Shown here piece after piece: positions 1 through 10,452 of a stretch of 64,000 bases of DNA; within the stretch, counting starts at the first letter, position 1; each line of letters starts with the position of its first letter. Below the pieces are notes generated by a model, which saw only the letters and a list, made by a program, of their open reading frames with translations, did not search any database and was not told the origin of the DNA. Location: assembly GCF_029407905.1 (NCBI RefSeq), contig NC_073629.1, positions 56,488,801-56,552,800 on the forward strand. The letters run 5' to 3'. The DNA is from Bubalus kerabau (taxonomy: Eukaryota > Chordata > Mammalia > Artiodactyla > Bovidae). The translations under genes were made by a program, and so were the position numbers.

Positions 1-139
1 GAGATTTCTCAGTCTCACTCCACCTCAGCTCCACTACAGATCCACCAAAAGAGAGGAGGAAGTACTTTATAACTATAAAACTCTATACACACACAGAGCA
101 TGGCTACTAATGTTGTTTTAATTATGTTGAGAACAGTTA

Positions 140-300
140 ATACTTCTTTAAGGCGTACTATAGCCAGGCAGCGTTCTAAACCTTTGTGCGTATTGATGCA
201 TTTGTATTCTCACAACAACACAGAAAGGTTAAGTAACTTGTTAAACAGCTGAGAAGTGGTGGAGGTGGGATTCCGCCCCAGCAATCCCCCGTTTATCCTC
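140..300 (+). repeat. MIR SINE fragment
   Basis: The core-to-tail pattern of a mammalian-wide interspersed repeat is visible: a 'tattctcacaacaac' stretch followed by 'aggttaagtaacttg' and a cagctgagaag-type end. The usual 'ttttacagatgaggaaactg' segment between them is missing, so this copy carries an internal deletion. Confidence 0.6.
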
Positions 301-1689
301 CTAAGGAAAGGTGTGGCAAGTCTCGGGACACCGTACCTTAGTGTGCCATCACACTGATCCATTAGCATGCACTTAAGAAGACTCTGCTTCCATATGCCCA
401 AGAGAAAAGGAGGGCAGAACACCCAGATTTTTATATTGACGATTGCTTGCCAGAAAAATCCACTCACTGTTTGCCTCTATGTTTCTCTCTGGTTCAGCTT
501 TGTTTTTTAATTTTGAAGCACAGACCTTCTCTGGGAAGTTAGATTTTACTTTGATATTTCCACCCGAGACTGGAGTTTGGAGAGCGTGCTCTCTCCCACA
601 GATGCTTACTCGAGCTTTGTGACCACCAGCCTAGGAGACTCCACTGCAATCTGCTTGGAACTTCCTACAGGACCACCCAGAAGCTGCAGCTGGTGCTGAG
701 TACCACGGTGGCCGCCTGTTTACATGAGAATTTGAGTTGAAGGAAGTGGACAGTACCTGCTTTCTGCTGTCAGCCAAGGACTCGATTCCCATGGAATAAT
801 TTGATGTGTAATCTAGAAATATTCAAAAGGTTTAGGCCCCAACTATTTTCCAGACATGGGAAAAAAACTGGGGCAAAAGGGAGTTTCTCCCTGGATGCTG
901 GCAGCTTCTCTCTGGTCCGGCAGAACCAGCTGTAGGTCTGGGACCACGGGTCGGACAGACTCCAAATGTGCTGATCCTCAGATAGATCACACTGAAAGAG
1001 CCATTTTCTCATACAAAGACTTTCCATTGAATCATATCCTATGCACTATCTCTGGCTTCTCAGAGAGGAACAACACTGAACTTGTAAAGAAAACAAAAAG
1101 TGTCCTTAAAACCCTGGCCCATATCTTTTGCGGATAGCCAAGTTCATGCCTAGCCGCCCCAGGAGGGCATTTGGCAACAGTCGAAGAAGAAAGCTTTTCC
1201 GTCCTGATAAATAACAGTGTCCGGAAGAGCTGTCTTGCAGGGTGAGGGGTGCCTGTGGAAGCAAGGCAGAGTTTTATAGAGCTGTTAGCAACGCCTTTAT
1301 AGCACATTTTAGGTAGCAGATTTTTTGCTGAACAGGTTATCTTACTTCTGTGTTTTTGTAAATCAAACTCTTTACAATTTTGTTTTGGAGCACTTCAGAG
1401 GGCTCACAAATTAAAGAATTTCTAACATCTATTTCCACAGAAAATTCAGATTTTCAGAGATCAAGTTGCCTTAAATTGAGGGGGAACTCTATCAACAACT
1501 TGGTCCCTTCAGTTTCGCCCTTTCACCATGGCCATGTCAAACCGTCTGGACTCCATGAAGCTAACATGCCCTGGGAAGGAGAAAGAAGCAGGCAAGCCAC
1601 CTGGAGACAAATGTTGCAAGTCGTTGATGTCTCTCCTCTGTTGAAGGCATAAAGCATATTCTTTGGGGTTGAGCCTTGAGAAGAAAAGC
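301..1689. other. No gene or repeat recognised
   Basis: Single-copy-looking DNA. The open frames on both strands are under about 105 codons, overlap each other and show no family resemblance. Around 880-920 two near-copies of a 10-base string (ttctccctgg / ttctctctgg) lie 21 bases apart, which gives a small repeat in translation but no evident function. Confidence 0.5.
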
Positions 1690-1860
1690 ACACTCAGATT
1701 TATTGAACTGGTACTATGCACCAGGCATTTAATTGCACAATAGCCCCATGAGGTAGAAGATAATGAGCTAAAACTTAATAAGCACCTACTAGCCAATGGG
1801 CACCAAGCTAGTAACTTCATTTTTAAATGTATTGTTTCATTTAGTCTTTATAATTAGGGT
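1690..1860 (+). repeat. Two adjacent MIR-like fragments
   Basis: Two successive readings of the MIR 'tttattgaacctactatgtgccaggca ... caacccatgaggtag' theme occur, one starting near 1698 and one near 1775. They may be two insertions or one rearranged copy. Confidence 0.5.
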
Positions 1861-2033
1861 TGCCGTAGTTAGCAAATTAAAATCTAGTTAACATCTAGTT
1901 ACATTTGAATTTCAGATAAGTAACACATTCTTTGCAGTATAAATATGTCTCATATAGTATTTGGGATATACTTATACTTAAAATTGTTGTTTTCTACTTG
2001 AAATTCATATTTAAGGAGGGGGTTGTATTTTAT

Positions 2034-2156
2034 CTAGAGAAGGAAATGGCGACCTACTCCATTATTGTTGCCTGGGAAATAACACGGACAGAGGAGCCTG
2101 GCAGGCTACTGACCATGGGATCGCAAAGAGTAGGACACAGCTTAGTGACTAAACCA
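2034..2156 (+). mobile_element. Bov-tA SINE, 5'-truncated
   Basis: The body of the ruminant Bov-A unit is clear: 'gagaaggaaatggc', then an 'attgttgcctgggaaat' variant of the usual segment, 'acggacagaggagcctgg', and 'cgcaaagagtaggacac'. The tRNA-derived head is absent. The copy is moderately diverged. Confidence 0.9.
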
Positions 2157-2164
2157 CTACCTCT

Positions 2165-2300
2165 GCCTGTATTTTATCTGGCAATGCTATTTGGAAGAAT
2201 CCTAAGAAGAAACAATTATTATTCCCATTTTACGATTAAGGAAACTAAGAGTCAGAGACATTTTTTTAAAATTGCCCACAATGGTAAGTAAAGGTAGAGG
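2165..2300 (+). repeat. MIR fragment
   Basis: A 'tattattcccattttacga' segment followed by 'ttaaggaaactaagagtcagaga' matches the MIR central region. It lies directly after the Bov-tA piece. Confidence 0.55.
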
Positions 2301-2429
2301 AGTTGGGATAACCGTTTCTGTTTGACTTTAAACCCCATACTATCAGCAACTATACCATAGAGTCTCCTCATCTAGGCTAATAAACAGAGTCAATTTTATT
2401 CAGTCAAATAAGCTGCCTCAAGAGAAAGA

Positions 2430-2600
2430 GCTAACTTCAATATTAAATACTAGATATTTATTAATGATCTACCTAATCCAAAGCCTTGTGCTAGGGCTGG
2501 AGACAAGAAAAGATGCATATGAGGATACTTTAAGAACCAGGACCTGCTCTCATAGGAAAATATAATGTAGTGGAGAAGATGAATGGGAGATAAGGAGAGG
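2430..2600 (+). repeat. Ancient interspersed repeat, family uncertain
   Basis: The theme 'tatttattaatgatctacctaat ... ccttgtgctagggctggagac ... ggacctgctctcatagg' matches a widespread mammalian LINE-tail-like repeat (tatttattgagcacctactatg type). It is too diverged to assign a subfamily. Positions 2601-3099 show nothing recognisable. Confidence 0.4.
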
Positions 2601-3099
2601 GATTTGAGGGAGAGGCGAAATGCTAAATATATTTCTAGTCAATTTTAGGTGTTTTAAGCAGGAACATCAGTGTTGTAGTTGACTCCGCTTTAAAAATCCT
2701 GAGGTCCACTTTAGAGAGCCTTGGTGGTATGGAGGTGGGGTCCTGAGGAAAATGGATGACCATCCTTAGTGTCCCCAAGGAGCAAGATTCCTATAAGAGA
2801 TTAGCAGCTGCCACTTTGTGCTGTCACCATGCCTCAAGTCCATGGCTCCAGGTTACACAGAGACTTTCAGAGTTGATAGTGGCTTGGCTGTCACATTGCC
2901 CACCTCACTGATACCAGGGTCACTCTGGCAAAGCTGCCCAATGAAGGCTACCCCTTCCTCCCTCAGCACTTTATGTGAAACCTGCCCATTCTGCCAACTT
3001 GTGTGAAGATGGCCAAAAGAGATTTGTTTAGGAAAGGCAGAACCCAAGAAAGCAAGTATTAGAAGCACAAAGAAATTAGAATCATCATAGGATAATATC

Positions 3100-3290
3100 T
3101 GAGTTCTTCCTCAAGCACTGTGTCGGATATTTTTAAAGTTTTATTCCTAAACATCACAAGAAAACAATAAGGTAGGAATTGCTCTCTCTTCCTTACAGAT
3201 GAGAACACTGAGACTCAAAGATGGTAAGGGACATGCTGAAGGTCACACAGTCAGGATGAAGAGCTCTCTACTCTGAGCCATGCTTTTTGT
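3100..3290 (+). repeat. MIR fragment
   Basis: The classical MIR order is present: 'tcctaaacatcacaagaaaac', 'aataaggtaggaattgctc', 'ttacagatgagaacactgag' and 'ggtcacacagtcagga'. Confidence 0.75.
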
Positions 3291-4799
3291 ATAGCATCGA
3301 GTTCCCTCCTTAAAACAAAGGGAATGGGACCTTTTCCCCTGCAGGCAGGCAGGGAAATTCAACTAAACAGCAAGCAGAAAGAGATGATGTTCAGGGCCTT
3401 GGTGAAAAGAAATGGGGCTGAATCTAATACCATACTCTCTTATCTCTAATTGAAGCTGAGGGTAGACATGCCTGTTTTTACAGCTAACATCAAAAATAGA
3501 AATCAACACAGTACAAATGAATATCTAATACTATAGTTTACGGTATGATTCTTTTTCCTATGTCATTTTACAAAATAGAAAAGATTTGGGAAGAGAAACT
3601 TAGAAACAGACACAGAAAAGGCTTATGTCTTGATAGTAAGGACAGTTTTAAAGTTGAAGTTCTGGTTTTGATAAGAAAAAGCTTTTAAGGGTGCTTTTTA
3701 TACAGCATTGTATATCTGTATTTATAGTCAATTCCTTCCTTCACTTTGCCTCTCTTGCGCTACAATGCTAACTTTCCTTTCATATTTTTCCAATGGTTAA
3801 CATTCTGCTTCTGAAAATTATCCATTAAAATTTTATCAATTTTGTGTTTTGGTGAGACAGTATGAGGAAATGCCATTGTGAAATTAGATTTTTCTTTGAC
3901 ATCAGGCGCCCAGTCAGCAATCCAATCCCATGTGTTTCTATTGAGACATTAGGGTTTGATATAATTTTGGGCAGAAAACATTTTAAAAATGAAACAATTG
4001 AATTTTCTAGATGGTCTTGGGGACCACTTAGCTTAAGAGAATACACTTCCAAATCAAAAGCCTTTCAATCATTTTAAATATTATTTGGATGATATTTGCT
4101 TTGTGTGTAGTAGCAGTTTGAATTTGTATTGAATGTTTGACCGGCTCATGCACACATAGATGATGTATGAAATTATTATTTCATATTTTTCTAGTGTTTG
4201 CATTGCAAGTGACATCTGGCTGACAGGAACTTGGAGAAATGGGATACGAAGTGAATGCTGCAGTTACCACAGCATCGTATTTATCAAAAGGTTTAAGGTT
4301 GGCCTGTCTTTGTTTAACATATGAAACGTGGAACATTGACTGGGAAGCTCTGTGTTTTTGTGTTGCCTGCATGTTTTAACTGAGCTGTTTAGGAAAAGAG
4401 CAGTCAAAGAATAAACACTAATTGTATTATTTGTTCTGCTCATGAAAGTAAATATTATACATTCTAATTTTAAGAAAACACACTTAAATTAGATTTGATA
4501 TAATTTCCATACATTTTGCCTGTATTCAGAGAATTTACAGACTTCATGTTAGACAAACATACATATTGAGCACTAGTCATCATTATTCAGAAAAGGCAAT
4601 GTGGAAGAAAAAAAACTCAACTGCATTTTTAGTTTTATTTTCTAATTTGTGAATGTGCAAAATTGAAGGAAGATGTGAAAACATGTAGTACAGTGTTTGC
4701 AAGCTCTGACTCTGTTGAAATACACACATATAAACATACACATTTTCCTATTCTGCCTTTTCATGGAGGTCAAGGTGCCAATTATGAATTTAGTCATGA
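3291..4799. other. No gene or repeat recognised
   Basis: AT-rich DNA with short chance frames only. Two overlapping 71-75 codon frames on opposite strands near 3825-4077 have no family features. Confidence 0.5.
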
Positions 4800-4935
4800 G
4801 AAATAGCATTCATTCAACAAAAATTTATGAGCGTACTACTTTGGACTATGTTCTAGTTGGGTACTGGAAAAATGCAGAGGAATCAGACAATTCCTGGCCT
4901 TAATGAACTCACAATTAGGTAACAGAAGAGGTAAA
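4800..4935 (+). repeat. Ancient interspersed repeat, family uncertain
   Basis: The theme 'cattcattcaacaaaaattta ... gttctagttgggtactgg ... attcctggccttaatgaact' is the same ancient repeat type as at 2430 and 8135. Confidence 0.45.
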
Positions 4936-5099
4936 TATGCAAACCATTAAGTTCAATGGAGGGGTTTAGATACCATAAGAAAAGAGTGGAAGCATTGACA
5001 AAGTTGGGCAAAATGCTTACAGTGGTCTACCTACCAAAGGCAGATTGGGAAGCAGAAAATGCATTATGGGGGCTACTGTGAACGCCTTTCAGGTATAAA

Positions 5100-5224
5100 A
5101 ATAAGACATGCTCGTTTTTTGAAACTTGAAAATTTCAGGAAAGTAGAAAGATGACAAAAATTATCCTCGTGATTATTGTCTAAAGGCAAATATTTCCAAC
5201 TTGCTTCTAACCTTTCCCTCCATT

Positions 5225-5275
<51 letters not shown>

Positions 5276-5530
5276 TTATTTATTTATTTAATTTTGGAAG
5301 CATTGTGATACTACTGCAAAAATATTGCATATATTAAAAAAGAAATTAGATGCTGTATTCCCCAAACCCCAACATCACTGTTGAATGCATTTCCATGTTA
5401 TTTTAAGCTCTTCCTATATACGTAATTGTTTATGACTGAACAATACTCCAATTGATATTTAATGTCATAAACGAGCCATTACTCTGCTAGGATATTTGGT
5501 TTGTTTTCTAACTTCCTCAATGAGCAGTAA
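5100..5530. repeat. L1M-type 3' UTR remnant
   Basis: Text such as 'gactgaacaatactccaatt', 'aaacgagccattactctgct' and 'ggatatttggtttgttttct' follows the old L1M 3' UTR theme (gtatggatataccacaattt ... ggacatttgggttgttt). A microsatellite has expanded inside it at 5229-5290. Confidence 0.5.
5229..5290. repeat. Compound microsatellite (TC)n(TA)n(TTTA)n
   Basis: An uninterrupted TC run is followed by a TA run and then TTTA repeats. It is probably length-polymorphic. Confidence 0.97.
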
Positions 5531-5766
5531 GTTGATAACTTCTAAGGAAAAATAATTCACCTGAAAAGAAATAAATCTCCAATAGAGGGATCCCTGGTCC
5601 TAGAGTACGGCATGAAAAAGGTAAGTAACGTATTTTTGGTATCTGTTAGTAGGTACTTAACCCGTACTATTTGTTTATTGCCACCAGAACCCTGATTCAA
5701 GCATGATATAGTAGAAATAGACTGGATTCACCTGGAGCTACATTCAAATCTATTTCCCAACTTTGT

Positions 5767-5838
5767 CTGCTGCTGCTAAGTCGCTTCAGTCGTGTCCGAC
5801 TCTGTGTGACCCCGTAGACGGCAGCCCACCAGGCTCCA
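5767..5838 (-). mobile_element. Bov-A2/Bov-tA 3' fragment
   Basis: The reverse complement of the Bov-A tail is present: a (CTG)4 start, 'ctaagtcgcttcagtcgtgt', 'gtgtgaccccgtagacggca' and 'gcccaccaggctcc'. Only about 70 bases of the element remain. Confidence 0.9.
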
Positions 5839-5909
5839 CCTAGCTGTATGATTTCTATAAAATCAGTTAATCTTTCTGATTTTCAGCTTCCTCATTTATA
5901 AATTGGGGC

Positions 5910-6080
5910 AGTACTAGCATTCATTTATCTAACAAGAGCTTATTAAGCTCACAGGGTATATAAGGTATCTTGCGAGGTATAGGGGATGTAACAGAAGTAC
6001 AATGTGGCTCATGTCTTTGAGGGGCTGACAGCCTAGTGGCAGTGCCAGACATGGAAACAGACCTGACAGGTCCCAGGGGA
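5910..6080 (+). repeat. Ancient interspersed repeat, family uncertain
   Basis: 'cattcatttatctaacaaga', 'ggtataggggatgtaacaga' and 'gaggggctgacagcctagtg' follow the same ancient theme as 2430 and 4800. Confidence 0.45.
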
Positions 6081-6879
6081 ACACAGATGAGAAAAAAAAT
6101 GCATTCTTTCTGGTGAAGCAACATTTGGTCTGGATCCTACGTAGTGAAGTTTCAACTTGCCTTTCTTTGATGGTAGCATTCATCTTCAGCTCCCCAAGCA
6201 GTCATATGGCGGGTGTTGTGAATATTTGTACTGGTCCCTGCCCTGAAGAAGCTTACCAGCTAGTATTGGTCCTAATGCCCAGAAGAACATGGCTTCTGTT
6301 TTATAGATAGACTTGAATACTGATTTATTTAAGAAGTGATTGTGTTGGCTTGGGAGTGATTGGTTTCTTTCAAAGTCCTTCTTTCTAAGATATGTGTCTG
6401 ACCTTGTAAACAGAGGTTACTGTTGACCCATCAAGGGCCATCTTTTGACACAGTATTTTGAAAGCCTCATTAATCTGACTAAAACTCCTCCTAAAATATG
6501 TAGGTTTTACAAAAAGAAAATGATATTAAGCAATATGCAGACATACTCTATAATCAGATTTGGACCTACATATATTAAGTCCCTCCCTGCTTAAAATTCC
6601 CAAATCTAAAATTAAAGCTAGAATACTCAGACCTAATGGCAAGTTTTCAAACATTCATAATCCAGCAATTTAAAATGCTTCGGATACCATTAAAATTGTC
6701 ATTTGAACTAAAAAGATAATTTTAGCAAAACTTCTTCCTTCTCCTCTCAAAATTTTACTCAGATAAAAGTGTATCTGAAGTTTCACCAAATATGGGGAAG
6801 TAAATATATTTGCAAATTTCACTAATGAACTCCTCTTTTAAAATAAAGCAATCTCCAACTCCTGTCTTCTAAACCAATG
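6081..6879. other. No gene or repeat recognised
   Basis: AT-rich single-copy-looking DNA. A few weak frames, the longest 65 codons on the plus strand, have no recognisable content. Confidence 0.5.
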
Positions 6880-7060
6880 ATGTATCAGTTAGCTACTGTC
6901 ATACAACTACCACATAACCATCCACTCCACATCTCAGTGGATTAAAGCCAGAATTTGTTTTGCTTTTGAAGGTCGAATTAACTGGGATTTGCCTTGTCGA
7001 GGCTGGTTATGGCAAGTGATGGCTCTGTTCCACATGCCTCTTAGACTAGAGAAATAGAAG
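6880..7060 (+). repeat. Ancient repeat candidate
   Basis: 'atcagttagctactgtcatacaac ... ctcagtggattaaagcc ... gggatttgcc ... ggctggttatgg' follows a common old mammalian repeat theme (tagctattgctgcataacaa ... cttagtggcttaaaac). The family was not resolved. Confidence 0.4.
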
Positions 7061-7774
7061 ACCGCTTGAGTACCTACTATGTGATACAATTGGTGTCCAT
7101 GTTCTCCTAAACTTTACCAAAATATGAAATTCTAAACTCCTGCATCAGTCTACTTCAACCCAAGTATAGGACAGATTTTCTCTTTGGCACTAACCTGTTC
7201 TACATGTCGTGGAGGCCAAGTTGGTCTGGGAGGCTGCAGGAGCCAGGCAGGCAGTCCAAGACTCACCGCTGCCATTGAAGGTGGGCACCTCAGTCGCCTT
7301 TGGCAGCTGTGTAACAACACAGAAAACCATACAGCTGCCAGATCTCAAGTTAATTAGGGTTGACCTTAAGATGGATTTTGCAAACCACTCAAATAGATTT
7401 CTCTTTTTGGCAAGTTTTCAAAGTAAGAAAGGAGAAAACAATAAAATGTCTCCAATCTGCAGTCCCTCCCCCTGAGATTTGCTGCAGGCAGCCCCCATGC
7501 TCTCCCTAGCACTGAGCCATTATCCCCAGAGGGTCCTTCAAGCCTAGGACTGAGGGAAAATAAGTGGAATATGTCTGTGACCTGCTTGCATGAGATCAGA
7601 ACTGCCTCCCCCCATGTTGCTGGGCCCATTTTATTAGCTATGGGAGGTAATCGGGGTTGGGGGGTGGACATGAAGGGTATGGAGGAAAGTTGGAGGTAAA
7701 TCCTCCTGGGTATAGGAGGTATCAGAACAAGTTACATGACTTTTCTCTTCTAAAAGAGAAGGTAACACTTGCAC
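7061..7774. other. No gene or repeat recognised
   Basis: Single-copy-looking DNA. A minus-strand frame of 101 codons (7366-7671) and a plus-strand frame of 88 codons (7209-7475) overlap and show no domain. Confidence 0.5.
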
Positions 7775-7855
7775 CCAGGCTACACTCTGGCAAATAGTAG
7801 GTGTTTGAAAAATACTTGTTGAAAGAATGATGATTAAATGAATGACTATTTTTCT
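7775..7855 (+). repeat. L2/MIR tail fragment
   Basis: 'ctggcaaatagtaggtgttt' then 'acttgttgaaagaatgatga' matches the common end of L2 and MIR elements. Confidence 0.55.
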
Positions 7856-7907
7856 AGTGCTATTGCTTGTCTAGTTTTGGTTCCCTTGATGTTGGGGGAT
7901 GCCTATT

Positions 7908-8118
7908 TTCCCAGTGTCTTGGTGGCTCAGACAGTAAAGAACCTGCCCACAATATAGGAGTCCTGGGTTTGATCCTTGGGTCAGGCAGATCCCCTGGAGA
8001 AGGAAATGGCACCCCACTCCAGTATTCTTGCCTGGGAAATCCCATGGACAGAGGAGCCTAGTGGGCTACAGTTCACGGAGTCATAAAGAGTCAGACACGA
8101 CTGAAGCGCGTAACACTT
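7908..8118 (+). mobile_element. Bov-tA SINE, near full length
   Basis: The element runs from a tRNA-Glu-derived head ('cttggtggctcagacagtaa', 'gggtttgatccttgggtc') through the Bov-A body ('gagaaggaaatggcacccca', 'cagtattcttgcctggga') to the tail ('agagtcagacacgactgaa'). It is the ordinary ruminant Pol III retrotransposon, probably mobilised by BovB, with scattered substitutions. Confidence 0.96.
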
Positions 8119-8134
8119 GATATGGCATAGAGGT

Positions 8135-8275
8135 TAATGTTATAGGTTCTATATTCAATCACTCAGTCCTTCTGTATGAGTGTTTACTGTGTTCAAGGCA
8201 TCAGGATTTGACAGCAAACCACATGTAATTACTACTTTCATGGAGCTTACAGTCTAATGAGATAAGTCAGACTCG
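8135..8275 (+). repeat. Ancient interspersed repeat, family uncertain
   Basis: 'tattcaatcactcagtcctt', 'gtgtttactgtgttcaaggc' and 'catggagcttacagtctaatg' form the same old repeat type seen at 4800. Confidence 0.45.
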
Positions 8276-8279
8276 AGTT

Positions 8280-8815
8280 GTGAATCTAGACTCTGACACT
8301 AGCTCTTTGTTGAAGGTTATTTTACATCTTTGTGCCTTAGTGCCTTCATATGTCAAAAACATACCATCATATACCTAAATAAATTTATATACACACATAC
8401 ATATAAAGTTTGGAGATCCATGTGTGCTCAGATGTGTCTGACTCTTTGCAACCCTATGGACTGTAGCCCACCAGGCTCCTATGTCCACGGGATTTTCCAG
8501 GCAAGAATATTGGAGTGAACTGCCATTTCCTCGTCCAGGGGATCTTTCCTACCTAGGGATCAAACCTGCGTCTTCTGAGTCTCTTGCATTGCAGGCAGAT
8601 TCTTTTCTGCTCGAGCCATTGGGGAAGCCACATAAAATTTATATTATATATAGGTATATATATACACATGTATAAGGTATTTAGATTATCATCTGACATT
8701 TAAAAAGCACTATTAAATGTTTGTAATTACCTCATATATTGCTGTGAGGATTAAATGTGAAAATATGCCACAATGCTGGCATATATTAAGAACACCATAA
8801 ATGGCAGATATTATT
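8280..8815 (+). repeat. MIR split by a Bov-tA insertion
   Basis: The MIR head half ('gactctgacactagctcttt', 'tttgtgccttagtgccttca') lies at about 8288-8360. The tail half ('gctgtgaggattaaatgtga', 'ggcatatattaagaacacca') lies at about 8725-8815. The Bov-tA at 8423-8631 sits between them, so the MIR is older. Confidence 0.6.
8423..8631 (-). mobile_element. Bov-tA SINE, near full length, inverted
   Basis: Read on the minus strand it has the tRNA-like head at 8590-8631 and the Bov-A tail at 8423. The plus strand shows 'gtgtctgactctttgcaacc', 'aagaatattggagtgaactg' and 'gcattgcaggcagattcttt'. Confidence 0.95.
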
Positions 8816-8970
8816 ATTTCCCATTATAAGTAGCTTTAAACATTATTGCCATTCTAAGCTTGATGTGGGGGGTGGGAGTAGTAAGAACTGGGGTGGCGGG
8901 AGACTACAGCTGTGTCCATTGCAACTAAAACTCTAATCTGTGTTCTAATTCTCAGGCAGATACTTTGAGC

Positions 8971-8992
8971 AACACACACACACACACACACA
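8971..8992. repeat. (AC)n microsatellite
   Basis: About ten uninterrupted AC units. Confidence 0.97.
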
Positions 8993-9110
8993 TGCCCCTT
9001 ACAGTATATTTAAGAACACAATTAGAAGGAGAAGTGCCTGGGCCCCTGAACTAAATGTTCCTAAAAACTGAAATCCATTTTTTTTTATTCCCCCTCATCT
9101 ATTGCCACAG

Positions 9111-9400
9111 TTATTTTTGCTTGGCCCTGATGAAATACAGCTGGAGAGAATTTCCCAGAAATACCAGGAGAAGATGCCATGCCAGCTAGGGTGCCTCTGT
9201 GTGTGTGGTTGGGAGGAGGCGACAGCTCCTTTCTGCTCTGGAGGGATCTGTGCCCATCCTCAGAGCCTGTCCACATCTGTAGAATGATGCATTTTCCTTC
9301 ATACTTATATTCCTTTCCTTTATCAAGTGTTTTTTTACTCTATATTGCCCTGGTCCTTTGGATCCAATGAAACCATTAAAGATCTGCCATTAATCATTCT
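9111..9400 (+). other. Possible 3' terminal exon (speculative)
   Basis: A strong acceptor-like tract (T-run, then ccccctcatctattgccacag) ends at 9110. The frame continuing from it is open for 58 codons to a TGA at 9285-9287 and reads like soluble protein near its start (LFLLGPDEIQ, then QLERISQKYQEKMP). An ATTAAA hexamer lies at 9375-9380. No donor, family or known protein is recognised, and this could easily be chance or the remnant of an old exon. Confidence 0.15.
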
Positions 9401-9963
9401 TAATTTTATTCCCTTCTTCCTTTCTCATTGGATTTCTACGAGGGCCTCTCCTCCTGTACATAATCACTCCAACCTGTTATTTTTCCTTCTCTGTGGGTTT
9501 CTCTCTCCATTTGAATAGCTCACTCATAAACAGCATCATTGAGACTCAAGATAAGTAGATGTATAAGTGCCTGGGTACTTGAGGCTTCCCATCTGGGTAA
9601 ATCCTCATCCTTCGCTGAAGCATGTCTATGACTTCAGTTTCCACAGCCCTCTTCAACAGCCAAGGAAAGGCTGCTCTCTCCTTTCCCCTCCCATTGCACA
9701 GCAGTGGATGCGGCACCCACGGAATCGGGCCTACCTGTTGGCTAGGTCTCCAAACAGCCCAAGTCAGTGGCTCACTCATCACACATCTCCTTTGATAAAG
9801 CAAGAGCATGGTGATCAGGACAGAAGGAGGTGTAGAAGAGACAATAAGTACGTTAGAATACACATCTTAAGGGTCAAGGCATGAAAGAGTGACAGTAACA
9901 ATTAGCATGGTAAGAAAAGTTATTATAAGCAAGATTCCAAAGAATTGTTCTCTGCTTTCACAG
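9401..9963. other. No gene recognised
   Basis: Two overlapping 105-codon frames on opposite strands (9546-9863 minus, 9567-9884 plus) have no recognisable domains. Confidence 0.5.
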
Positions 9964-10074
9964 GAAACAGAAGGAGAAAAAAGCAACCTTACACTGTAGC
10001 GGGAAAGAGAGTTTTGCTAAACAAACAGAAGCCCTTGACTTCAGAGGTGAATAATCCCAGAAACAAGCTACCAA
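9964..10074 (+). other. Possible internal exon (speculative)
   Basis: The acceptor tract 'ttgttctctgctttcacag' ends at 9963. An exact GTAAGT donor at 10075-10080 follows an A-A exon end. The 111-bp interval between them is open in only one of three frames, giving a short, very basic peptide rich in K, R and N. No family is recognised. It may be a non-coding RNA exon, a coding exon or chance. Confidence 0.25.
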
Positions 10075-10197
10075 GTAAGTTTTTGAAAGCTGTGTTATAC
10101 AATGAAAGAGAATCATTTATTTTGAGTGGTTTAGAAAGAGACTTTTCTAGAGATGAGGTTGGGAGTGGGGAGGGGTTGAATTTGACAAATACATACA

Positions 10198-10335
10198 GTC
10201 TTAGAACTGGAAGGAGCATAAAGGGCCCACACCATCTGTTTCATAGAAGAGGCACAGAATACATTTGCCCAAAGTTACAAGGCTAGTTCATGTTTGATAC
10301 TTCAGGCTTTCCAATGCCAAGTCCAGTGCTCTTTT
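10198..10335 (+). repeat. MIR-like ancient SINE
   Basis: 'cttagaactggaaggagcat', 'gaagaggcacagaatacatt' and 'aagtccagtgctctttttgg' follow the mammalian repeat theme 'tagagctggaagggacct ... gtccagtgctcttt'. Confidence 0.55.
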
Positions 10336-10377
10336 TGGAGCCCCAATTTAACTTGGAGATTGCGTCCTACTTTGAGA

Positions 10378-10452
10378 TTTTTTTTTAGGAGAAGAAGGAG
10401 AAAGAAGAAAATAAATACAAAAAAAAAAAAAGAAAGAAGGAAAGAAAAATGA
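10378..10452. repeat. Purine-rich low-complexity tract
   Basis: A T8 run precedes about 70 bases almost wholly of A and G on the plus strand, including an A13 run. Confidence 0.85.

Noticed and set aside
5527..5619. Possible small exon with GTAAGT-like donor near 5620
   Set aside because: The acceptor is within an L1M-like remnant and all frames contain stops, so only a non-coding exon would be possible and nothing else supports it.
7908..8118. tRNA-like promoter boxes inside Bov-tA copies
   Set aside because: These come from the tRNA-derived SINE head and do not represent functional tRNA genes. The same holds for every Bov-tA and CHR copy in the window.
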